From NCBI GenBank assembly GCA_014706295.1, contig JACSVZ010000004.1:86373047-86437046 (forward strand): a DNA stretch of 64,000 nucleotides, given 5' to 3'. The stretch's first letter is position 1, and each line of letters opens with the position of its first letter. The translations under genes and the position numbers were made by a program. The notes beneath the pieces were generated by a model. That model ran no database searches. It was not told the DNA's origin and saw only the letters and a list, made by a program, of their open reading frames with translations. The DNA comes from Lycocorax pyrrhopterus obiensis. Taxonomy: Eukaryota; Chordata; Aves; Passeriformes; Paradisaeidae. Positions 29,101 to 41,100 of the stretch are shown here, one piece after another.

Positions 29101-32100
29101 TTATTTTGAAAATGGTATTTACTTTTACTGTAGTCCTAACTTGACAATTATCTTTTTGTGTTCTTGTTTTATATGGGGAAAATGAAAGAATAGTAAGGAA
29201 ATACTAAATTACAAAACAAATGTTGCTTTTTTGGTAACAAAAAAGAAGAAAGAATATTTGATTCTGTATATTAGGGTTTTGTAAAGCAAACTTGTGATTT
29301 TTTTTTTCAACTGTTTCCCTGCTAGCAATTCATGAAGGTGTGGAATAAAAAATTTCAAGCATTGCTGCAATTTAAAATCTGCCATGTTGGGCTGGTGTTG
29401 TCTTTTGGCAGTGTTCCTTTATTTAATTATTTAGTCAGTCAGTTATTTCCTGTGTGGCATCAGATGAACTGTGTTTCTTGTGCTCTTCTGTGCCTGTGAA
29501 AAGCTTCCAGAGGATCTGTGCAGAAGGAGCTGTCAGAGCTGGCAGGCAGACTCTGTCATTGTCATTGTCCAAAGTCCCGGGGCACAGAAACCTTCTTGTG
29601 ATTTTGACTTCTAGCACAAATTGAGTTATTGGGGTGTTACTGGCTGCTGCTTGTGCTTTGAGGTTTCCCAGCTTGTCCATGTTGAGCTAAACCAGAATAA
29701 CCTCTATAGTTCTTGGGGGGCTCTACAAGTGGCTTGAAATCTTAGTTTGTAAGAATGCAGTGCAAAGAATGCTCAGTTAATGGCTCCCAAAGTAGCAGTT
29801 CTTTCATATCCTTCTGACTACCAGGCTGAAATTTGGGAATATTATGGTCAGGAATCATTGCCCTCACTGAAGGAGGGATTTTCCCAAAGTTGTTCCAGTA
29901 AGCATAGAGCTACATTTCCAGAGAAGGACAAAAGGCAGGGGTCTGCTAGTGTCAAGCCCCAGGTGTACTGTAGCACTAGCACAGAAATTTTGCAGTGAGT
30001 TTAAATTATTCTTGCAGCAACATTTACAATTTATATTGCAAATAGTATGTCAAAAACTAATTAACAATGGCCTTTAAACAGTTAATGATATATGTTTGGG
30101 GTTTTTTTCCATATATATAGGAATTCCAGAAATCTCTTGGTGCCAAGCATTCTGTGTATGATACCACAAATAGGACCGGACGTTCCTTGAAAGAGAAAAC
30201 CACCTTGGCTGATGACAATTTGAAGCTTGATGATATGCTGAGTGAACTAAGAGATAAATGGGATACAATTTGTGGAAAGTCAGTGGAAAGGTAAATGAAA
30301 CTCAACGAATTACTCATCAAATAAGAAAAAGGCTTCTATTTTTGAGATATGTTGTGTAAAAGTAGAACCAGACTGGCTAGCTTGTTTGATAATTAAGAAT
30401 GCCAAAGCAGTAAAATATTGCAAATGCATGCTTTCCTAATGATATGGAAGAAGAGCAGAAGAGGAAGGGGAAGGAAGAGCCCTTTAAAAAGGGAAACTGA
30501 TTTGAAGTTCTCTGGAGGTGCTGGTCAACAACCAGCTGAACATGAGCCAGCACGTGCCCAGGTGGCCAAGAAGGCCAGTGGCATCCTGGCCTGTATCAGC
30601 AGTAGTGTGGCCAGCAGGACCAGGACAGGGATTGTCCCTCTGTACTCAGCACTGGTGAGGCCGCACCTCGAGTGCTGTGTCCAGTTCTGGGCCCCTCACT
30701 GCAAGAAAGACATTGAGGGGCTGGAGCGAGTCCAGGAAAGAGCAATGAAGCTCATGAAGGGTCTGGAGCACAAGCCTGATGAGGAGTGGCTGAGGGAGCT
30801 GGGGATGTTTAGCCTGGAGAAAAGGAGGCTCAGGGGAGACCTCTCTACACTGCCTGAAAGGAGGCTGTAGCTGGGTGAGATTGGTCTCTTCTCCCAGGCA
30901 ACAAATGACAGCATGAGAGGAAATAGCCTCAAATTGCACCAAGTGAGGTTTAGCTTGGATTTTAGAAAAAATTGATTCTCTGAAAGGGTTGTGAAGCATT
31001 GAAGCAGACTGCCCAAGGAAGTAGTTGAGTCACCATCCCTGAAAGTGTTCAAAAGGCATGTGGATGTAGCACTTGGGGGCATGATTTAGTGGTGAACGCA
31101 GTGGTGCTGGGATAGCAGTTGGACTCAATGACCTTACCAGTCTTTTCCAACCTTAACACTTTTATGATTCTGTTATTTTATGCTGAAAATGTTTTCCTAA
31201 AGTGTATAAATGATTATTTTTTGTGTGTGTGTGTGTGTGTGGTTGTTTGGGGTTTTTTATCTCCTCTCAGACAAAATAAACTGGAGGAAGCCCTGCTATT
31301 TTCGGGACAGTTTACTGATGCTCTGCAAGCTCTCATTGACTGGTTATACAAAATTGAACCTCAACTAGCAGAAGACCAGCCAGTACATGGAGACATCGAT
31401 TTAGTAATGAACCTGATTGACAACCACAAGGTAGTTCCAAAAATACTGGTTTTTAATTACTGGACTGCTCATAAATGTAACATTTTAGTAATATCTTTAT
31501 CTTTGACTATTCTGTAATTTTTAGAAATATGAATTAGTTTTATAACACAAACGTAGTCAACAATAGAAAATGCTATAAAACATACATGAAAGAGGACAAC
31601 TCTTAGTGACTCATTGACACCAGTTAGCACTGAGATACTCTATTTGATTGTGCTATCCTATGTATTTATTAATATCATGTCATAATTCACAGATATGCAT
31701 TTGCGAATATGTGTCTAGGGGCAAGAGATGACAAAAATTATTTATCTGGAAAACTCTGGGGCAAACAGCTCTTTTTTAATCTGTCTGATAACCAAATGTC
31801 CAGTGCACTTGTCGTGACTACAGCAGCCTTTCAGACCTGTGGGGCTGCTGTGTATTTATTGAGAAAAATAATTACAGTGCTAAAGTTATGCACAGATCTC
31901 AACTAGACCATGGCCCAGGAAGCTCACGTTGGAAACCTGCAGTATTTTCTTACTGAAGTGGTTTTGGACATGGGAACAAGTAGGAGATGTTGGACTCTGC
32001 CTCTGAATCCCAGTTTTGCAGTTCAGTATGTCAGAAGAAATGGCTGCTGAGGTTACTTGTATTGCAGAGGTGACACATAGGCAGAGCTCTGCAGCCTGGG

Positions 32101-35100
32101 AAGGGTAGGAGGTGAAGGTCCCTCTGTTCATCCACCTGTGACTTTCAGTATCTCATCTCCACTGGAGATTTTGGGCCTCATAAAGAAAAGCGTTTGGAAA
32201 TAATGGTTGTCTGTAAAAATTAGCCTGCAATATGCTTCAATTACTTCTGAAATCCCACTGTCCATCCCAAGTAAATTGCAGTCAGTGGCACAGCACACTG
32301 TGATTATCTTCTTTTGAGAGCTTCCTTTAAATAACTCCATATGAGTAGCTTGTTCCATCTGCTAATGTGAACATACTCCCACATAAATATATGAATAAGC
32401 AGCAAGAGCCACAACCTTACAGTTAGACCCCCAGATGGGGATTTATTTCTGTTTTGATGGTTTTAAACCCTCTCCTTGATTGCTAGCTTTTGATCTGATC
32501 TTTTCCTGCCGCAGCAATCTTACGCGTTAATCACTGTATCAGATCAATTGCTTTGATAAAGAGTGAAAAGCCAGCAGTGGTAAGGAGACTAGATTTCCCA
32601 TGCATTGCACCAGAATAGATTCTTGGGATCTGCCTGACATTTTCCTACCATATTCCAGTTTTATTATGATAGAAGAGAGTATTAATGTCTTCCTATGGAA
32701 TCTAACAAACAGAACTTAGGTGTTTTGCATCACCCAAATGGAGTTACTCTTGACAGAAATAAATCTGTATTTTCATTTCTTTTCCTAAGCAGTAGTTTTT
32801 TCATGTTTTTTACCTAAGTATGCCTTAATGAGTTAAACATTTCAAATGTATTTTATGGTGTCTAGGTTTTCCAGAAGGAGCTGGGAAAAAGAACTAGCAG
32901 TGTCCAGGCTCTGAAGCGCTCTGCAAGGGAGCTGATAGAAGGCAGTCGTGATGACTCTTCCTGGGTCAAAGTCCAAATGCAGGAGCTAAGCACTCGCTGG
33001 GAGACAGTTTGTGCCCTGTCAGTATCCAAGCAAACACGACTGGAACAGGCCCTTCGGCAGGTAGAGGAATAATAATGTTGCTACATGTACTGTACGAAAA
33101 GCAGTGAAAATACCTTGCAGTTTAGTTGCCAAAAATTTAATTTCATTTTCACTTGATGTCATTCACTCTCATTTCATTTGAAAATACTCATGCATTGCTT
33201 ACCTTGTCTATCCCTTTACCACAGCACATAAATAGTGCCTCTTAGCATTTATTATTACTGTTATTATTAGTCTCTACCACAAATGCAAAACAAATGTTTC
33301 AAAGACCTTACCATCTAAGGAAGTCACTGAAGTTACAGACAAATATGAAGGATGGTAAAGAACTATGCCCCTTTCACAGGAAGCAGGGGGTTGCGATCAA
33401 ATTTATGCTTTCTGTGCCTTATTGGAAAGAAGTAAATTTGGGTATTGAAAACTTATTTACATTGACACAATTACAATGCACAGTGAGGTACTTTCAATTA
33501 AAAATAGAGTTGTGCTGAGTGCAGTCACGACCTAGAACAGTCTGTGTATGTCAGCATTATCTGGTACCCATCCCAAATAAATAGGTGTATCTGTAGTATT
33601 TCCAAACCTGAGATAATACGGATGTACAGCTCTCTGAAGATATACTAGCTTGGATTGATGCTAGGATGGGGCTCCTGCAGTAGCAATGTATCCACTATGT
33701 ACAATATTCCTGCTCTGCTTTGCTCAGCAGACACAATCCTGAACTTACCACAAACACTAATTGTGTCTGAACATGGCACTACCCAAAGGTGAATCTTTCT
33801 TGTTTTCTTTAGACACAAAAGAGTCACTCTCCAACAGGCTGTCAATTCATTTTGCTTAACTGGTGCTTTTGGGCTGTGCAGACAATACGGTTCTCATCTC
33901 TCCAGCTGGTCCCTGAAAGCACCTCCCATGTAATTTGTCAGTGTAAAGGCAGAACATTCTCAGCTGAGCTGCAAATACACTATAAATCAGATGCCTAAAA
34001 GCATGAACAGGCTTTTAGGCTTCCTTCAGTTTTTTGGGAAGCATGAGCTGTTTTTACAGTTATGAAAATGTAGTGCTGTGTATCATTGACTTTTTAATGG
34101 AAAGATAATGTGCTGGTTCTGCTGGATGATTAATGATTCCAAATGTGGGCTCAATGTCCTTGTGTAAGCTGCAGTGTGCCTGTCAGGTCACCTCATGAGT
34201 GACCACGACTTCTTGTATCTTAACAGGCAGAAGAATTCCACTCTGTTGTCCATGTCCTTTTGGAGTGGCTGGCGGAGGCAGAGCAGGCTCTTCGTTTCCA
34301 CGGCGTCCTTCCAGATGATGAAGAGGCCTTGCGCACTCTGATAGAGCAGCACAGGGTAAGCAAGAAAATGAAGAGGATCCTCTTCATTCTAATTGCTCTG
34401 ATAGGTGGTAAAATAGAGGAAAGGAGGCAGCAGAGTCTATCCCAGGTAGTTCTATCCAGCATCCAGTGTTGGGTTTTGAAACTCGTTCTGTAGAGAAGCT
34501 AGAAATTTAATGTAGTTAACAGTTTGATGCCCAGACTAGCGTTGGGCTGTTGTCTGAGTCATTTTGGCTTATTAAGGAAATAATGGGCCTTTAGAAATTT
34601 TCTATAAACATTTAGAGAGAGTTGCAAACCCCTCTGTGGGGTATGATGCCCGTAATTACCACACAGACTGCTACAGTAGCAGAAGTGTATCTGTCTCCTT
34701 AGCACCATTGACCAAAATGGCATATACCTTTCTTGCAAGGTCATTTGTAAATGTCAGCAGAATAATGTTGTCATCCATGAGCCTTTTGTCATGGTGAAAC
34801 AGCGTGCTGTCATACTTCACATGCATTGGCTACTGAAATACTGCAGTGGCATAGGTACTGCAGATAGTAGATTACAGGCCATCAAACTAACTTTGCAGCA
34901 ATGAAATGGGAAAATGGCTAAGTAAGGATCATAGAGGTCAAATTTTCACTGTCCTAGCCACAGGCTACAAACATGCACGGTGAAGCCTACACAAAGGCTT
35001 ACAAATTCTTGTAAATGCAGTGGTAATAGTACCAAGGGTGTAGTGCCCACAGTGTTATAGAACAAATTATAAGTCCTGGATTTGTTCATCATTGATCTGA

Positions 35101-38100
35101 AGAAAGTTATGGCAAAATTTATGAAATGGAGATTGGAAAAGCATCCTGTTTAAATTAAGTTTGATAATATTATTATGCAGAGGAGTGCATGCAAGATACA
35201 CCTATTAAATGGTTCTTAACTAAGGAGTTTTCAAGGTACTTAGAATGCAATGTTTTGAAAAAGTTTTCAGTTTTAACTTAGGGTCCTGGAAACTGGGTGC
35301 TAGTCATAAGCTGGCAAATGTATGTATGCATCAAATATATGTATACATCAGCATGTGCTGATGTTGCAGTCTGACAGTGTGTTGACTAATGTTGGCAGCA
35401 GCAACCTGATGTCTCTGATGCAATGACATTTGTTTTTTAGCTGCCTTTCCTCCACATGTGCTTCACCAGTTCCCTTTTGATTTTTTACTCTTCTGAATAC
35501 AGAGAAAAGAACTGAGTGAAATCTTAGGTCCGCTGAAATAATTAGAAAATAGAAATTGAAATGTCTTCCTCTGCACTGTAGATGGATTAGCAAAATATTT
35601 TTGTACTAAGTTCAAAATTTGTGCTGCCAAAGCTGTACCATAACTTGGAACCCCAAGGCAAAGTTTGTCTCTGAGAAACCTGTCCAGCTGAGAAGGATGA
35701 TAGCTAGCACAACACAACCAGTCTTGATGCTAGATGTGGCCATACTGTACTTAAATTTTTTTAGTAGGCTTTAGAAGGTGTTCTCCCAACCACATTTTCT
35801 TCTTCAAGGGCAAATAATAGAGATAGAGAAATTGTCAAGCTAAGAAAGATTATGGCACTACAGTTTTTCTACTCACACAATTTTTCTTGAATAGGTTATC
35901 TCTCCTTTTAAGCTTATAACATTGGCTTCCAAGAAGACAAAAAGAAAATAAGGGAACAAGTAATATATATTACTTTTAAATACCATGTATGCATTATAAA
36001 GCTGCATGTTAAAATAAAAATATATGACTGAAATTATTACATAAATATGAAATGTATCTTCCTTTTGTCACTGTGACTCTTAAAATAGTTTTACTGCATT
36101 TGTATTCAACTACATGTAGAAATGTTTCTTCAGGACAGTATTTTATCCAAATGGTCCCTCTTTATGCCTATTTCTGATCTTTCTCTTCTTGAATACTGCA
36201 CATGATTTAGTGAATCCTGCTATCTCAGTCAGAGAGGTATCTGTCACTTGTCTGCCTCTCTAGGGACTGAGAGCTGCAGTCGGTTAATGCACTGAATTGC
36301 CCGATGAGAAGCATCCAATTTCCTCTCCTGTAAATGTGTCTGTATCACTGTTGTGTCACAGAGTTCAGTACAGTTAGGGAGAGTTTAATACACTGTGAGT
36401 AGTGCGTAACAGATTTAATTCTTGAAATATTCTAGTACAGCTGGGCAGGGGAACACAATGTGGGTTTTTTGCCCATTTTCCACCTGACTCTGGCTTATTT
36501 TGGTAATCTTTCATTACAATCCAATTCAGCTTTTCCAAATCCATGTCGAACTGAAATATTGTAAGGATGCATGCGTTTTTGTGAGAGAAGGTTTGCTATT
36601 ATGATTTGGGTCTTAAACTCGGGCAATAATTTAAGCTTAAATCAAAATCAATTAGCAATAAATGCATTTAAATGTAGAGCCTACATATTCCATGCTTCTA
36701 GGACAAGGTAGAAGAGATTATGTCTTTTACACTTTTATTTAATAATAACTTCATACTTACTTTGTAAAGGCACAGTATAATGTCATTATGAGTTGTTGAA
36801 GAACCTGTTTTTATGATGTTTTGGTGATTTTGAATTGTCTAGGATCTGCCTTGGCTCCTCTTTAGTTTCATCTTTAATCCAAAATAGCCCTTTATGGCCA
36901 GAAAGAGGAAGAGTTAAGCTTTCAGGGACATGGTTCTTCCATTTTGTAGCCTAATTAAAGATGTTAAAGTATGACAAATATTTTCACTAGGCACTGAGAG
37001 ATATTAGCACTTCCAGTTAAGGATGCTCACAAAGACACGCAGACTTGCGTAACATTTAGGCAGAAAAGTAAAACCATTGTAGAAGTAATGGTTAACCAAA
37101 AATAAAAGGGAAAGGGGAAAAGAAAAGAAAGAAATGCAAGCTATAGAAAGAATGGGAAAAGTCCTCCTTTCAGTTGTCTTTTTTTTTTGTTGTTTCTGTC
37201 CCACATCCAGTTCTGGTCCTGCCATCATAGGAATACCAGTGACTATGAGCTTGGGTGCCTAAAGCTGTAAAACATCCTTTTGCTTTCACGAGATTTTTCC
37301 CACATGCTGTGTCTCTCCCCCTCAGCTGCTGAGTTGTCACATTTGTGTTAGTTTAGTATAGCTGCTCCTGAACTCTGTCATCTTGTCTGAGCATGTAATT
37401 ATAGTTGGACATTTCCAGCCTCTGGTAGGAGCTTGATAGTTTATTATGAAGAACTACTGTAACTGACAAACCAAGTCATTGAAATGTTGCCAATAGTGAT
37501 TCTAAACATCATATAGCTGGTTTACAGCACTTCTAAATGCTGTGATTTTGCTTTGTTTCTTTATTAAGGGCATGCATCTTTCAAGTGTTTAGAGCACGGG
37601 GGTTTTTAAGGAGCAGCAAGCTGGGATAAGGTTTTAGGGCTTTGTTTAGTACTTTATGTGGAATAGGCTTTTTAAACACTTTAAGCTTTTCTCATACAAG
37701 TGAAACTTGTGTCTTGCAAGTTGAATCTGCTTGAGCAGTCAAGAGGCTCATGACCTTCCAGATTATGCACTCAGATTTCTCTTGCTAATTTTGTCAGCAT
37801 CTAATTAAAATTATTACCTCTGTTTTAGGAATTCATGAAGAAACTGGAAGAGAAAAAGGCAGAACTGAATAAAGCAACAGGTATGGGAGAAGCTATTCTG
37901 GCTATCTGCCACCCAGACTCCATCACCACCATTAAGCACTGGATAACAATCATCAGAGCCAGGTTTGAAGAGGTCAGTATATGTTGAACCATCTTCATCA
38001 CAGCAGTCCATCTTCGATTAGAACGTAGCTGACAGCTAACGTGGTAGTTACACTGTGAGGAAGTGATCCAGCTGTTGAGAACTAAACATTTAAAATACCC

Positions 38101-41100
38101 CTGGTGATGGATGTGAATACTGTGCTTCCCTAGGCTTTATTTCAAAACTTACAGGGCTTTAAGAGCTAAAGCAGATGGTCAAGCTTCTTTGTTTGTATGT
38201 ATTAAAGGAAATACTGTCTGACACTTCCCAAGCGAGGAAAGCCAATAGTTTCTAGGGAGAAATTGAAAAGTTGCAAAGGAAAGAAAATACAGGGCAAATG
38301 TGGAGGATTTTCTGATTACATTAGAGAGGATTTCAGTCCAACATATTTTTAATCTAGAAGATATCTAAATTATTTAAGTGGCTACAGGTAGGTTGTACCC
38401 TCAGCTGTTAAAGTGGTATTTTCTGTTTTATATTAAGTTTAAAGAAAAACAAAATACTGGTGATACCAAAGTATGGCTTCAGGAGTGCCCAGGAGGAAAA
38501 CTGACACCATATCCTGTGTGATTCACTAACTCACGCATATTGTTAAAATTCTTAATATATTGCCTGAATGTGCTAATTACTGTGTTTAGCAGCGCCTAGT
38601 CCTGAGTATCTGTGGAAGAAATGTGTTGAACTAGGAATTCTAGTTACCTAGCTATTGTTAGTGATCAGCCACTAAGTTTAACACCTTTGATATTCAAACA
38701 TCAGTAGGCCTAAGAAGTAGCTCTGGGTTTACAGTTAGCAGAGCAATTTTAAATACATTGTGAAGAATTTCAGATGTGCACATACTCACATATTGGTTTC
38801 TTTGTCAAGGTCTTAGCATGGGCTAAACAACATCAACAGAGACTGGCAGGAGCTCTGGCTGCACTTATTGCTAACCAGGAACTGCTGGAAGCCTTGCTGT
38901 CCTGGTTGCAGTGGGCAGAGACCACACTAACTGAAAAAGACAAAGAGGTTATCCCCCAGGAGATCGAGGAAGTTAAAGCGCTTATAGCCGAACATCAGGT
39001 AAGGATTATTAAGTGGCATGTGTCACTCAGGTAAGGATTATTAAGTGGCATGTGTCACTCACGTGGGGCTCACATCTCAGGTAGGCTTCGTGACCAAGTG
39101 CGAATCTCCTTTGCTATTTTTTCTTACATTGATTGAATACAAGCAAGGATAATACTAGGAATGAAAGAAAACCTACATGAAATGTGTGATAGTGCTGCCA
39201 CCTTAGAACTAGTGTTGCAGTGTGGCTTTACTGACTGCATTTCAAAAATAGGTTTTTTAAGTGCCAGAGGGAGCTGCTGGTGTAGGCAATGCTCATAGAC
39301 TTACCCCAGCTTACACACCAGAGCTGTCTCACTTCTGTGGACCGCAGTCTGGGCAGCAGGATCTTGGAGGTAAAATTCTGTTATATATCACCTCACCATA
39401 TACCGTTAATAAAGGAATTTGACAGATCGGTTTTTAGATTTAGCCTTCTTTTAACAGCCAGGCCATAGTGATCTTAAAAGCTTATACTACTGATTTTTCT
39501 TATCTACAAAAACATTTATCTGCATTTATTTTGTGAGGCTGTCATTATAAGTATCTTCCTCTGCCTTTCTTTTTAACTTTGGTGTTTTGCTATTGTGTGT
39601 GTTTTTCATTCCCATGGTTACTTTTGTGTATTGTTAATTAAGATCACCTCGATCTGATTGCAGACATTCATGGAAGAAATGACCAGAAAACAGCCTGATG
39701 TGGATAAAGTTACAAAGACCTATAAAAGGAAAGCACTTGAACCCTCTCCAGTACAATCTCATATTCCTGTCCTTGATAAGGGGAGAGCAGGAAGTAAGTA
39801 ACAGCGTATTTTGGGGTGTGTCACACATACCATTGCTCTATCTGTAAAGTTTACAGATTGCTAATAATCTAATAGGTTTGATTAACTTCTAGTGAAACAG
39901 GGTAAAATTCTCTTGGCTGACTTTTCTAATGACTTCTCATTTTGTATTCGTTGTGAGGAAATTTCTCAGAGCGGACATGTATTTTTACATTTTGTCCTAA
40001 TCTTCATGATAGCTGTTTTTAAAATGTGAAGCCTTTCCAGTGCCCTTAAACTTCCAAGAGCAAGTACATGCTGAGTCTTTGCAAATCGACCATTATCTGA
40101 AAGTGCAAATAACTTCACATAAAGATATAGAGGCAAAATTGTGCTCTTACTGTCTATAAAATTGTATTAATCCAATTAGAAGTGTATTCAGTGGAGCTGA
40201 ATGGAAAGTGAATCATCAAGTGCGGAAATTGCTTTTTGTATTTTTAGATATACTTACCCATTGTATTTTATACTTGCCCATACATGGAACCTGCTTCTAA
40301 AATGAGGTTGTTTACTTTGCAACTCTGAGAGATTAACGAAGATTTAATTTAAACTGTGCAGTTTGACTAGTGGAACCCTCACTAGCTGCTCTGGTTAAAT
40401 AAAAGAGACTATAACCACCACTGGGTTGTTTCCTCGGAATGATAAAAAAAACGAAAAAGAAATCCCATTATATGGAATCATCTTGGGGTATGACCTCCTT
40501 GGGGTATGACAAGAAGGAATAATTTTAGGAAGGTCACGTGCATTTCTTGTGAATGTTTGTTTTGTTTGAACTGGGTGAGACCTATGCATTTTATCATGTT
40601 TTAACAGGAAAGCGTTCCCCAACACCAGGCATTTATCCATCAGCAGCCCAGGCACAAATTGAAACCAAGAATCCACGGGTAAACCTTTTAGTCAGCAAAT
40701 GGCAGCAAGTCTGGCTTCTGGCCCTGGAAAGAAGAAGAAAACTTAATGATGCTTTGGACAGACTTGAAGAGGTCAGAAAAGCACTGTACAGAATATACAT
40801 ACTTTTTGCATAATTTTCTTTACCCTGGATTAAATTGCCAGTACTGTAAACAACTTCCATATTTGTTGTATTATATTGTATGACACAGCTAACTGAAAAC
40901 ACTGTGATACATGTGCTTTAATGTGCTTTAAAAGCTGTCATCCTCACTTTAAATGAGGAGAGTTGAGATATTTAAAATGCTTGCGTAGGTCCTCAAAGAA
41001 TCAATTATTCAACAAAACGCAGATGGTATCTATCTCATTGATGTTCTAGATTGATGTATTTCAGCTGGAAAAAAAGTTCTTTCTGTTTTTTATTAAGCTG

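Larger units (their letters stand above)
30291..31270 (+). other. DST: DST intron w18-w19 (phase 2), carrying a CR1 LINE
   Basis: A 980-bp intron, about two-thirds of which is a sense CR1 copy. The last 50 bp hold a (TG)10 run followed by a T tract and the acceptor of w19. Confidence 0.85.

Noticed and set aside
30646..31082. Minus-strand frames of 117 and 128 codons
   Set aside because: They are antisense shadows of the CR1 element.
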